Assembly: GCF_022807995.1 (NCBI RefSeq)
Contig: NZ_CP094351.1
Span: 2,573,001-2,637,000, forward strand
Direction: 5' to 3'
Length of the DNA: 64,000 nucleotides
DNA from: Pseudomonas orientalis
GTDB taxonomy: Bacteria; Pseudomonadota; Gammaproteobacteria; Pseudomonadales; Pseudomonadaceae
The notes beneath the pieces were generated by a model, which was given only the letters and a program-made list of their open reading frames with translations, had not been told where the DNA came from and did no database searches. Positions 1 to 7,891 of the stretch are shown here, in pieces. A program made the position numbers and the translations under genes. Numbering within the stretch: position 1 is the stretch's first letter; each line of letters starts with the position of its first letter.

Positions 1-953
1 CCGGCTTCGAATATGGCCTGACCCAGATTCGTTTCACCGCCGGCTACGGCGCGGAGAACCAGCACGAGTCGGTGGCGTTCAGCCACGCGCTGCTCGCAGC
101 GACTACCACCCTCAAGGTGATCGCGGCGATCCTGCCGGGCCCTTGGCAACCCGCGCTGGCGGCCAAGCAACTGGCGACCATCGACCAGCTTACCAACGGC
201 CGCATTGCGGTGAATATCGTCAGCGGCTGGTTCAAGGGCGAGTTCCAGGCCATCGGTGAACCGTGGCTGGAACACGACGAGCGCTATCGTCGTTCCGAAG
301 AGTTCATTCGCGCCTTGAAAGGTGTCTGGACCCAGGACGATTTCACCTTCAAGGGTGACTTCTATCGTTTCAACAATTACACGCTCAAGCCCAAGCCGCT
401 GGGGCAGCCGGAGATCTTCCAGGGCGGCAGTTCAAGGGCGGCGCGCGACATGGCGGCACGGGTGTCGGACTGGTATTTCACCAACGGCAACACACCCGAG
501 GGCATCAAGGCCCAGGTCGACGACATCCGCGTCAAGGCCGCGGCGAACAGCCATTCGGTAAAGATCGGCGTCAACGCTTTTGTGATCGCTCGCGATACTG
601 AAGAAGAGGCGCGGGCCGTGTTGGCGGACATCATCGACAAAGCCGACCCGGAAGCGGTCAACGCCTTTGGTGATGCCGCCAGGCAAGCGGGCAAGGCGTC
701 ACCGGAAGGCGAGGGCAACTGGGCCAAGTCCAGTTTCGAGGACCTTGTGCAGTACAACGACGGCTTCAAGACCAATCTGATCGGTACACCGCAGCAGATC
801 GCCGAGCGCATCGTCGCGCTCAAGGCGGTGGGCGTGGACCTGGTGCTGGCCGGGTTCCTGCATTTCCAGGAAGAAGTGGAGTACTTCGGCAAGCGCGTGT
901 TGCCGCTGGTGCGTGAGCTGGAGGCCAAGGCCCACATCAAGCAGGTGGCCTGA
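1..953 (+). CDS. sfnG: Dimethylsulfone monooxygenase SfnG (5' end outside window)
   Basis: Partial gene: the reading frame is open from base 3, so the N-terminus lies left of the window and an apparent GTG at 72 is internal. About 316 C-terminal residues are visible. They belong to the luciferase-like, flavin-dependent monooxygenase family (PF00296), and the text (GFEYGLTQIRF, AAILPGPWQP, IVSGWFKGEF, GGSSRAARDMAA, GTPQQIAERI) matches the SfnG/SsuD branch. SfnG uses FMNH2 from a partner reductase to convert dimethylsulfone to methanesulfinate, supplying sulfur when sulfate is scarce; it is cytoplasmic. It converges on map with only 11 bases between the stop codons. The family is clear; the exact substrate (dimethylsulfone rather than another sulfone or sulfonate) rests on recognised similarity only. 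Confidence 0.85.
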   Translation, partial: GFEYGLTQIRFTAGYGAENQHESVAFSHALLAATTTLKVIAAILPGPWQPALAAKQLATIDQLTNGRIAVNIVSGWFKGEFQAIGEPWLEHDERYRRSEEFIRALKGVWTQDDFTFKGDFYRFNNYTLKPKPLGQPEIFQGGSSRAARDMAARVSDWYFTNGNTPEGIKAQVDDIRVKAAANSHSVKIGVNAFVIARDTEEEARAVLADIIDKADPEAVNAFGDAARQAGKASPEGEGNWAKSSFEDLVQYNDGFKTNLIGTPQQIAERIVALKAVGVDLVLAGFLHFQEEVEYFGKRVLPLVRELEAKAHIKQVA

Positions 954-964
954 CCCGATCGGGT

Positions 965-1720
965 TCAGGCGGTCGGTTGCAGGGTCAACACCTCAAACCC
1001 ATCCGCCGTCACCGCGACGGTGTGTTCCCATTGCGCCGACAGGCTGTTGTCTTTGGTCACCACCGTCCAGCCATCCTTGAGGCTGCGCACTTTGGCACTG
1101 CCCTGGTTGAGCATCGGCTCAATGGTGAACACCATGCCTTCGCGCAGTTCCAGTCCGGTGCCGGGCCGGCCGAAGTGCAGGATTTGCGGCTCTTCGTGCA
1201 TTTCCCGGCCAATGCCATGGCCGCAGTATTCACGCACCACGCTGTAGCCGTTGGCTTGCGCATGGCGCTGGATCGCATGGCCGATATCACCCAGGCGTGC
1301 GCCGGGCTTGACCTGGCGGATGCCGGCCCACATCGCTTCGAAGGTCATCTCAACCAGACGCCGCGCCTTGGGCGTCACAGTGCCGATCATGTACATCTTG
1401 CTGGAGTCGGCAATAAAGCCGCCTTTTTCCAGGGTGATGTCGATATTGATAATGTCGCCATCCTTGAGGATTTGCTTCGCGCTGGGCATGCCGTGGCACA
1501 CCACTTCGTTAACCGATGTATTGATGCTGAAGGGATAGTCGTATTGCCCGAGGCTGGCCGGACGAGCCTGCAATTGCTCGCGGATGAAGGTTTCGACGGC
1601 GCTGTCCAGTTCCAGGGTGGAGCGGCCGGCGGCAACAAAGCCGTCGAGCATGCTGAACACCCGGGCCAGCAGGCGCCCGGATTCGCGCATCACCGCAAGT
1701 TGTTGTGGCGTCTTGATCAT
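965..1720 (-). CDS. map: Type I methionine aminopeptidase
   Basis: A 251-residue cytoplasmic metalloprotease that removes the initiator methionine from new proteins. All five metal ligands of the family are visible: D94 (NIDIT), D105 (IADSS), H168 (CGHGIG), E201 (FTIEP) and E232 (QWEHT), plus the substrate-binding H76 (VVCHG). Length is normal for a short type I enzyme without an N-terminal extension. Its ATG overlaps the stop of the upstream ParD-like gene by four bases (ATGA, 1717-1720), so the two are probably translated together from one promoter above 1940. It is probably an additional MetAP, since the housekeeping copy in Pseudomonas normally sits next to rpsB/tsf (family knowledge). 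Linkage to an antitoxin-type regulator is the odd point here. Confidence 0.93.
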   Translation of the reverse strand: MIKTPQQLAVMRESGRLLARVFSMLDGFVAAGRSTLELDSAVETFIREQLQARPASLGQYDYPFSINTSVNEVVCHGMPSAKQILKDGDIINIDITLEKGGFIADSSKMYMIGTVTPKARRLVEMTFEAMWAGIRQVKPGARLGDIGHAIQRHAQANGYSVVREYCGHGIGREMHEEPQILHFGRPGTGLELREGMVFTIEPMLNQGSAKVRSLKDGWTVVTKDNSLSAQWEHTVAVTADGFEVLTLQPTA

Positions 1721-1920
1721 TGGCTGCGCCCCCGGATCAGGTCGGGCTTGTCCAGCAACAGTTTGTTGATCAGCTCGTTGTAGGACAGTTGAGGATTGAG
1801 TTCGGCAAGGAGGCCGATCTTGATCCAGAACTCGGCCTGGGCGTTGATGGAACGGTCCATCGCGGCGCTGGCCAGACGCAGTTGTTCATGCAGTTGATCG
1901 GTGATCTTGACGATGCCCAT
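1717..1920 (-). CDS. ParD-like antitoxin-type regulator (no toxin partner)
   Basis: A 67-residue protein beginning MGIVKITDQL. The ribbon-helix-helix pattern (a KITDQL strand, then two helices around LRLASAAMDRS and NAQAEFWIKIGL) matches the ParD-like antitoxin family (PF11903). The frame is open further upstream to about 2019, but that part runs through the palindromic promoter region and looks non-coding, so the start at 1920 is preferred. No RelE/ParE toxin gene is adjacent; the only coupled partner is map, whose ATG overlaps its stop. RHH proteins of this type usually bind palindromes in their own promoter, and a suitable palindrome lies 22-38 bases upstream. Function here is inferred: probably an autoregulator, perhaps controlling map. 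Confidence 0.7.
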   Translation of the reverse strand: MGIVKITDQLHEQLRLASAAMDRSINAQAEFWIKIGLLAELNPQLSYNELINKLLLDKPDLIRGRSQ

Positions 1921-1941
1921 AAGCTTCACTGTGAGATGTTT

Positions 1942-1958
1942 ATATACGAAGCGTATAT
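1942..1958. promoter_or_regulatory. Palindromic operator upstream of the ParD-like gene
   Basis: ATATACG (1942-1948) and its exact complement CGTATAT (1952-1958) flank a 3-base centre. A further half-site, TTCGTAT, follows at 1961-1967. Read on the minus strand, TATATA inside the palindrome is also the best -10 candidate for the parD-like/map transcript, so a protein bound here would block transcription. Size and location are typical for ribbon-helix-helix autoregulators; the binding itself is inferred. Confidence 0.5.
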
Positions 1959-2019
1959 GTTTCGTATGTTTTCCGAAAGCCCCGCTCGACGGCAGGTTAC
2001 CGAGTTGATTGTTTGCCAT

Positions 2020-2291
2020 ATGTTGCCGAAAAAACCGCCACGCCAGTCGCGCCTGACGCGAGACAGTCGGTTAAACGTTTAATCGGCGTGGTTCGACGAT
2101 GATTAACGCGGCGAGATTTACTTCATATAAGCAAGCGCTGAGCTTATGAAGAAAGGTTACAACAGCGATGGATTTTGCCGAGTAGGCTCATTAGTTGAAG
2201 GCGTCTTCCAAGGCCGGTAAGACGTGGCAGGCAGGTGCTTGCCGGACCCCTATAAAAACTGTTGGCAGTCTCAAACAAGGAGAGGTTGGCC
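2020..2291. other. Divergent intergenic region, ParD-like gene / DUF1652 gene
   Basis: Non-coding. Its right end carries a TATAAA box (2251-2256) about 36 bases before the DUF1652 start, without a clear -35, and a strong ribosome binding site AAGGAGAGG (2277-2285) six bases before the ATG at 2292. Nothing else recognisable. Confidence 0.5.
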
Positions 2292-2558
2292 ATGCTTTCG
2301 GAACTAGAGCTACGCAGCATTATTGAAGGAAGTTTCCTGCCCAAGCGGTGTGAATGCACCAAAGCCGAAGATGCTTCACTCACGATCAAGGTGTACGACG
2401 ACCGCGACCGTGATCGCGTGGAGTTGGAGGTCAAAGGTATCAACCCGGACAAGCTCGACAGCAGTCGCGCCATTTGCAACCTGATCACGGAGCTCCGTGA
2501 GGACCTCAAGCACACCCATACGCCAATTCTGCAGCGAGCAGGAGGGCGTGGTTTTTAA
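2292..2558 (+). CDS. DUF1652 family protein
   Basis: An 88-residue cytoplasmic protein beginning MLSELELRSIIEG, which is the hallmark of DUF1652, a small family largely confined to Pseudomonas. The start is fixed by AAGGAGAGG with ideal spacing; a TTG further upstream lies before that site. No catalytic motif is seen. The middle (DRDRVELEVKGI) is a charged beta region and the C-terminus (ICNLITELREDL) a helix. The gene stands alone between divergent and convergent neighbours. Function unknown. Confidence 0.8.
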   Translation: MLSELELRSIIEGSFLPKRCECTKAEDASLTIKVYDDRDRDRVELEVKGINPDKLDSSRAICNLITELREDLKHTHTPILQRAGGRGF

Positions 2559-2659
2559 TGGCGAGGCTGGTGTTGACCTGTGGGCCAGGGTGACCAGGCC
2601 CGCAGACATTACCCGCTTAAACGCCCTCTGATATTGTGCCTACCCCCTCTTGGGCTGCT

Positions 2660-2688
2660 GCGCAGTGCACGGCCCGCACACACTGCGC
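2660..2688 (-). terminator. Stem-loop after mtlZ (weak terminator candidate)
   Basis: GCGCAGTG (2660-2667) and CACTGCGC (2681-2688) form a perfect 8-bp stem with a 13-base loop directly after the mtlZ stop codon (2691). No U-tract follows on the minus strand, so it may act as a 3' mRNA stabiliser rather than an intrinsic terminator. Confidence 0.4.
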
Positions 2689-2690
2689 GG

Positions 2691-3629
2691 TCAGCACAAC
2701 TGGCTGCGGTAGGGCAGGTCCGGCCCGGTGCGGGTGCACGTCAGCGCTGCGGCGCGAATCGCAAAGCCGAGCATGGCGTCGACCTGTTCGCGGCTGAGCT
2801 GTTGCAGCCCCTCGACCGAGTCCAGTTGATGCTCGGTCAACCAGCCAATCAACGCCGCCTGGAAGGTATCACCGGCGCCGACCGTGTCGGCCATCACGAT
2901 ATCCACGGCCGGTTGTGACCAACTGCCGTGCCGGCGGCTGAACACACTGGCGCCATCGCCGCCACGGGTGAGGAATACCAGTTGGCAACGGTGCTGCAGC
3001 CAGCCTTGCAGCACGCTTTCCGGGGACTGCTCGGGGTACAGCAGGTGCAGGTCTTCATCGCTGACCTTGATCAGGTCCGCATGTTTGACCAACTCTGCCA
3101 TACGGTCGCGCCACAGCTGGATGTCCGGCTGCGGGTTCAGCCGTACGTTGGGGTCGAGGCTGATCAGGCGCTTGCCGCTTTCGCGCTTGACCAGGTTCAG
3201 CAGCGTGTCGCCAATCGGCTGTACCACCAGCGAAAACGAGCCCACATGCAGCCCGCGGATCTCATCGCCCAGGGGCGGCAGATGGCTCAACTGCAACTGC
3301 CGGTCGGCGCAGCCTTCGCCGCGAAAGCTGTATTGCGGTGAACCGTTGGCGCCCACGGCCACCATGGCCAGGGTGGTCGGCGCGTCGAATGACACCAGAA
3401 AATCTTCGCTCACACCTTCGTCCTTGAGCACCTGCAGCAAGCGTCGGCCCAGGTAATCATTGGAGATCCCGGCAAAGAACCCGGACGCGATACCCAGGCG
3501 GCGCAGGCCGACCGCCACGTTGAACGGCGAACCGCCGGCAATGGCCTTGTAATTGAGCTTGGCTGCCTGCCCGCTGGCATCCTCCTCGCAGAAAAAATCA
3601 AACAGCGCTTCACCACACACCAGATACAT
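2691..3629 (-). CDS. mtlZ: Fructokinase MtlZ (PfkB family)
   Basis: A 312-residue cytoplasmic kinase that phosphorylates the fructose made from mannitol by MtlD, giving fructose 6-phosphate. The PfkB fold is shown by the N-terminal GGSPFNVAVGLRRLG sugar-binding signature (residues about 32-46) and the C-terminal DTVGAGDTF signature (about 250) that holds the catalytic aspartate and anion hole. It is the last gene of the mtl operon, 12 bases after mtlY, and should be co-transcribed. PfkB kinases vary in sugar specificity; fructokinase is assigned from the characterised P. fluorescens mtl gene order. Confidence 0.9.
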   Translation of the reverse strand: MYLVCGEALFDFFCEEDASGQAAKLNYKAIAGGSPFNVAVGLRRLGIASGFFAGISNDYLGRRLLQVLKDEGVSEDFLVSFDAPTTLAMVAVGANGSPQYSFRGEGCADRQLQLSHLPPLGDEIRGLHVGSFSLVVQPIGDTLLNLVKRESGKRLISLDPNVRLNPQPDIQLWRDRMAELVKHADLIKVSDEDLHLLYPEQSPESVLQGWLQHRCQLVFLTRGGDGASVFSRRHGSWSQPAVDIVMADTVGAGDTFQAALIGWLTEHQLDSVEGLQQLSREQVDAMLGFAIRAAALTCTRTGPDLPYRSQLC

Positions 3630-3641
3630 AGTCGCTCGCTC

Positions 3642-5123
3642 TTAAAGGGTTGCCACCAGCTGTTGATAACGCTCGTAGGCCTGTTGATAGGCCCTGACAT
3701 TGGCCGGCACCGGCAGGGTGCGGCTGGCCGGGTCAAGGCTCACGCATTTGTCGCACAGGCCGGCCAGGGATTCGCCACTCTGGCACCACGCCGCCTGGAT
3801 CGCCGCGCCCAGGGCGGCGGCCTCGCTTTGTTCGGTACACACCACTTCGGTGTTCATGATATCGGCGACCATCTGCCGCCACAGCGGGCTTTTCGAACCG
3901 CCGCCGATCAAGCGGATGCCCAGGCTTTGCAGGCCGGTCTGGCGCAGCAGGTCGAGGCCGTAGCGCAAGCCGAAGGTGGTGCCTTCGACCACCGCGCGGC
4001 ACAGGTTGGCGCGGGTCAGGTTGGTCATGGTCAGGCCGTGCAGGCTGCCGGTGGCCTGGGGCAGGGCGGGTACCCGTTCGCCGTTGAGGAACGGCAGCAT
4101 GCTCACCCCGTCCGCGCCGATGGGGGCCTGTTCGACCAGGGCGTTGAAGGCGTTCAAGTCCAGCTCGAACAGCTCGCGCACCACACCCGTGGCGTTGGTC
4201 AGGTTCATGGTGCAGATCAACGGCAGCCAGCCGCCGCTGGAGGAGCAGAAGGTGGCGACCGACGCCTGGGGGCTGACATTGGGCTGGTCGGTGAATGCAT
4301 AGACGGTGCCCGATGAGCCCAGGCTCATGGTGATCACGCCGGGGGCGATATTGCCGGTGCCGATGGCGCCCATCATGTTGTCGCCGCCGCCGCTGGCGAC
4401 GATGGCCTTGGGGTTGATGCCCAGCCGCTCGGCAATGGCGGGCAGGATCGTGCCCACCGCCTGGTCGGCGGCGATCAGTTCGGGCAGCGCCGCTTGCAGG
4501 CGCCCGCTGGGGTCGATGTGCTGCAGCAGCGCCACGTCCCATTCCCGGCGGCGCACGTCGAAATAACCGGTGCCCGAAGCATCGCCGTATTCGGCCACGG
4601 CGCGGCCGGTGAGCCAGTAGTTGAGGTAGTCATGGGGCAACAGGACATGGGCGATGCGCGCGAACAGGTCCGGATGCTGTTCGCGGGTCCACAGCAATTT
4701 TGACACGGTGTAGCCCGGCGCGATGACCACGCCCAGACGCTCCAGCGAGCCGCTTTCGCCGCCCAGGTGTTGCAACAGGCGCTCGTTTTCGGCTGCGGTT
4801 TCGGTGTCGCACCACAGCTTGGCCGGACGCAGCACCTGGCCCTGGGCGTCGAGCAACACCAGGCCGTGTTGCTGGCCGGACACGCCGATGCCGAGGATGT
4901 CCTGGCCGTCCACACCGGCCTGTTGCAAGGCGCGGTGGGTGGCTTCGGTGAAGGCGTCCAGCCATTCCTGGGTGTGTTGCTCACGCCGGCCGTTGGCGCC
5001 GCTGAGCAGTGTGTGGGCTGCGGCGCCCAGGCCCAGTACTTTGCCGCTGGACGCGTCGAGGACGATGGCCTTGGTGCCCTGAGTGCCGCAGTCGATGCCG
5101 AGGAACAGGTTTTGCTGGGTCAT
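3642..5123 (-). CDS. mtlY: Xylulokinase MtlY
   Basis: A 493-residue FGGY-family kinase that phosphorylates D-xylulose, the product of D-arabitol oxidation by MtlD, sending it to the pentose phosphate pathway. Visible motifs are the N-terminal phosphate-binding FLGIDCGTQGTKAIV, the substrate region SGQQHGLVLLD, the C-terminal ASGGGDN and GGGSKSPLWRQM. The start at 5123 (MTQQNLFLG) is chosen because the frame upstream runs through a REPIN and encodes unlikely sequence (NSNNKT, SGASPLPH). The Shine-Dalgarno is poor. It lies between mtlD and mtlZ, separated from mtlD by the REPIN. The alternative symbol xylB is equally valid. Confidence 0.92.
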   Translation of the reverse strand: MTQQNLFLGIDCGTQGTKAIVLDASSGKVLGLGAAAHTLLSGANGRREQHTQEWLDAFTEATHRALQQAGVDGQDILGIGVSGQQHGLVLLDAQGQVLRPAKLWCDTETAAENERLLQHLGGESGSLERLGVVIAPGYTVSKLLWTREQHPDLFARIAHVLLPHDYLNYWLTGRAVAEYGDASGTGYFDVRRREWDVALLQHIDPSGRLQAALPELIAADQAVGTILPAIAERLGINPKAIVASGGGDNMMGAIGTGNIAPGVITMSLGSSGTVYAFTDQPNVSPQASVATFCSSSGGWLPLICTMNLTNATGVVRELFELDLNAFNALVEQAPIGADGVSMLPFLNGERVPALPQATGSLHGLTMTNLTRANLCRAVVEGTTFGLRYGLDLLRQTGLQSLGIRLIGGGSKSPLWRQMVADIMNTEVVCTEQSEAAALGAAIQAAWCQSGESLAGLCDKCVSLDPASRTLPVPANVRAYQQAYERYQQLVATL

Positions 5124-5171
5124 GATGGAGTGCTCAGCAGTCTTATTGTTGGAGTTGTCAATGCGGTCCAA

Positions 5172-5262
5172 ATGTGGGAGGGGGCTTGCCCCCGATAGCG
5201 GTGTGTCAACTACAGATGCTTTTACTGACACTCCCTCATCGGGGGCAAGCCCCCTCCCACAT
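5172..5262. repeat. REPIN between mtlD and mtlY
   Basis: Two REP palindromes in inverted orientation: ATGTGGGAGGGGGCTTGCC at the left and its complement ending CTCCCACAT at 5262, separated by about 40 bases. Each REP is itself a hairpin with a CTTG loop. It lies inside the mtl operon, beginning 3 bases after the mtlD stop, so the transcript will carry a large cruciform or hairpin here. Confidence 0.92.
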
Positions 5263-5264
5263 GC

Positions 5265-6746
5265 TCAAGCCGGTTTCTTCAGTAACAGCTTCAGCGTTTC
5301 AGTGACGCCGTGATCGCGCAAGCTTGCATAACACCGCTCGAACGCTGCCACAAACGCGGGTGAGTTGGGAATAGCCGTACCAAAAATCTCTTCCACCCCA
5401 AGCAAACGCTGGCTGATCAGCGCATCGTCACTCACCAGCGCCTGGCAGAACTCGGCACGCGGATCCGGTATTTTGTAGCTCACGCCGTTCTCATCCACGC
5501 CCTTCAGGTACAACGCCCACGCGGCGACCACCAGTGCAGCGCGTTCAGTCTCACGGCCGGCGGCAATCAGGCGATTGATCGTTGGCACGGTGAACTTGGG
5601 AAACTTCGACGAGCCGTCCGAGCACACGCGCTCCAACTGGTCGGCAATTGCTTGGTTGGAAAAACGGTCGACCAAGGTCTGCTTGTAATCGGTCAGGTCG
5701 ATGCCCGGCACCGGCGCCAGGTTAGGCGTGACGTCAAGGTCCATGTAGGCGCGCATGTAGGCCACGAACAGCGGGTCGTTCATGGTCTCGTGCACGAACC
5801 GGTAGCCCTTGAGGAACCCCAGGTACGTCAGGGCCAGGTGGCTGCCGTTGAGCAGGCCGATCTTCATTTCCTCGTACGGGGTCACGTCATCGGTGAACTG
5901 CACGCCGACCTTTTCCCAGGCCGGGCGACCGTTGACGAATTTGTCTTCCAGCACCCATTGCACAAAAGGTTCGCACACCACCGGCCAGGCATCGTCGATG
6001 CCGTGCCGGTCATGCAATTGCAGGCGGTGGGCGGTGCTGGTCATCGGCGTGATGCGGTCGACCATGGCGTTCGGGAAGCTCACATTGGCCTTGATCCAGT
6101 CATGCAGCTCGGCGTCGTGCAGCGCGGCGAACGCCAGCAGCGCCTTGCGCGTGACGGCGCCGTTGTGCGGCAGGTTATCGCAGGACATCACCGTGAAGGC
6201 CGGGGTGCCGGCGGCGCGGCGTTGGGTCAGGGCGGCGCAGAGAAATCCGAATACGGTGGTCGGTGCGCTCGGGTGCGCCAAGTCATGCTGGATCTGCGGC
6301 AGATGAGCCATGAACTCGCCATTGCTGTCGTCGATGCAGTAGCCGCCTTCGGTGATGGTCAGCGACACGATCCGGATGGCCGGCTCGGCCAGTTTGTCGA
6401 TCAGCGCCTGGGCGCCGTCCTCGGCCAGCAGCATGTCGCTGATCGAGCCGATCACGCGCACTTCGGTGTCGTCGGTGTCGCCGAGTTCATACAGGGTGAA
6501 CAGATAGTCCTGGCCGGCCAGATCGTCACGGGCCTTGCGGTCTTCGGCGCGCAGGCCCACGCCGCAGATGCTCCAGTCCAGGCCTTCGCCGGTGTTCATC
6601 AGGGCGTCGGTGTAAAACGCCTGATGCGCCCGATGGAAACCGCCGACGCCGATATGCGCGATGCCTTGCGATGTGCTGGCGATGGCATAGGTGGGCAGTT
6701 TCACCTCCGGGGCCAACTGGTTGAGGGTGTGTTTATTCAGCTTCAT
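5265..6746 (-). CDS. mtlD: Mannitol 2-dehydrogenase MtlD
   Basis: A 493-residue, long-chain polyol dehydrogenase that oxidises D-mannitol to D-fructose and D-arabitol to D-xylulose with NAD. Length and catalytic residues equal those of the structurally characterised P. fluorescens enzyme: N191, K295, N300 and H303 (KIGLLNGSH) all fall at the expected numbers. The N-terminal nucleotide-binding region contains IAHIGVGGFHRAHQA (residues 29-43). It lies 18 bases downstream of mtlK in the operon. The Shine-Dalgarno before 6746 is weak, which suggests translation partly coupled to mtlK. The assignment is about as firm as sequence alone allows. Confidence 0.97.
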   Translation of the reverse strand: MKLNKHTLNQLAPEVKLPTYAIASTSQGIAHIGVGGFHRAHQAFYTDALMNTGEGLDWSICGVGLRAEDRKARDDLAGQDYLFTLYELGDTDDTEVRVIGSISDMLLAEDGAQALIDKLAEPAIRIVSLTITEGGYCIDDSNGEFMAHLPQIQHDLAHPSAPTTVFGFLCAALTQRRAAGTPAFTVMSCDNLPHNGAVTRKALLAFAALHDAELHDWIKANVSFPNAMVDRITPMTSTAHRLQLHDRHGIDDAWPVVCEPFVQWVLEDKFVNGRPAWEKVGVQFTDDVTPYEEMKIGLLNGSHLALTYLGFLKGYRFVHETMNDPLFVAYMRAYMDLDVTPNLAPVPGIDLTDYKQTLVDRFSNQAIADQLERVCSDGSSKFPKFTVPTINRLIAAGRETERAALVVAAWALYLKGVDENGVSYKIPDPRAEFCQALVSDDALISQRLLGVEEIFGTAIPNSPAFVAAFERCYASLRDHGVTETLKLLLKKPA

Positions 6747-6764
6747 GGCGTAATACTCGCGAAA

Positions 6765-7868
6765 TCAGGCGGCGGTGCGCAGGGGGCGGGCTACGGCCAC
6801 GCCATCGGTGTCGAACAGATGGCAGTGCGACGGGTCCAGATGCAGGTGCAGCGTTTCGCCGTACTGGCTGGCCATGTCGCCACGGATGCGCATGGTCAAC
6901 GGCTCGCCGTTGGCGGTGATGACATGGCAGAAGGTGTCGCTGCCCAGGCGTTCGCCGACGTCGGCGGTGACGGTCAGGCTGGTCTGGCCCGGCGTGGCGA
7001 TTTCCAGGTGCTCCGGGCGAATGCCCAGGGTCACCGCACTGCCCACGCTCAAGCTGGCACCGCTCAGCGGCAGGCTGATCAGGGTGCCGGCGTCCAGTTG
7101 CACGTCACACCCCTGGCCTTCGACACGGGTGACCTTGCCCTTGAGAAAACCCATCTTCGGCGTGCCGAGAAAGCCCGCCACAAACAGGTTGGCCGGCTGG
7201 TGGTACAGCTCCAGCGGCGAGCCGACCTGTTCGATGCGGCCACTGTTGAGCACCACGACTTTGTCGGCCAGGGTCATGGCTTCGACCTGGTCGTGGGTCA
7301 CGTAGATCATGGTCGCCTGCAGTTCCTTATGCAGGCGCGCCAGTTCCAGGCGCATCTGCACGCGCAGGGCGGCGTCGAGGTTGGACAAGGGTTCGTCGAA
7401 CAGGAAGATCTTCGGGTTGCGCACAATCGCCCGGCCAATCGCCACGCGCTGGCGCTGGCCGCCGGACAGTTGCTTGGGCTTGCGCTCCAGCAGCGGGCCC
7501 AGCTCCAGAATGCGCGCCGCCTCATTGACTTTGCTCTCGACGAGCTTTTTGTCGACACCGGCCAGGTCCAGGGCAAACGACATGTTCTTGCGCACGCTCA
7601 TGTGCGGGTACAGCGCGTAGGTCTGGAACACCATCGCCAGGTCGCGCTTGGCCGGGGTCACTTCGGTGATGTCGCGGCCATCGAGTTCAAGGGTGCCCTC
7701 AGTCACTTCTTCCAGGCCGGCGATCAAGCGCAGCAGGGTGGATTTGCCGCAGCCCGACGGGCCGACGAACACCACGAATTCCTTGTCGTTCACTTCCAGG
7801 TCGATGCCCTTGATGATGGAAAAACCTTCAAAGCCTTTTTGCAGATTCTTGATTTTCAGGTTGGCCAT
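6765..7868 (-). CDS. mtlK: Polyol ABC transporter ATPase MtlK
   Basis: A 367-residue ATPase of the MalK/UgpC class that drives mannitol/arabitol/sorbitol uptake through MtlFG. Walker A GPSGCGKST (about residues 37-45), Q-loop, signature LSGGQRQR, Walker B IFLFDEP and the H-loop THD are all present, followed by the C-terminal OB-fold (TOBE) regulatory domain. The start at 7868 (MANLKIKNLQK) is set by GGAGGG a few bases upstream; the open frame extends further, through mtlG in a shadow frame. It follows mtlG by 23 bases. Like other CUT1 ATPases it probably forms a homodimer on the inner face of the membrane. Confidence 0.95.
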   Translation of the reverse strand: MANLKIKNLQKGFEGFSIIKGIDLEVNDKEFVVFVGPSGCGKSTLLRLIAGLEEVTEGTLELDGRDITEVTPAKRDLAMVFQTYALYPHMSVRKNMSFALDLAGVDKKLVESKVNEAARILELGPLLERKPKQLSGGQRQRVAIGRAIVRNPKIFLFDEPLSNLDAALRVQMRLELARLHKELQATMIYVTHDQVEAMTLADKVVVLNSGRIEQVGSPLELYHQPANLFVAGFLGTPKMGFLKGKVTRVEGQGCDVQLDAGTLISLPLSGASLSVGSAVTLGIRPEHLEIATPGQTSLTVTADVGERLGSDTFCHVITANGEPLTMRIRGDMASQYGETLHLHLDPSHCHLFDTDGVAVARPLRTAA

Positions 7869-7891
7869 GATGGGCCCTCCGCTTGGAATTA

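Noticed and set aside
2225..2245. Sigma-54-like promoter (GGCAGGCAGGTGCTTGCC) before the DUF1652 gene
   Set aside because: The GG-to-GC spacing is 9 or 13 bases, not the required 10, and the match is better explained as a small palindrome.
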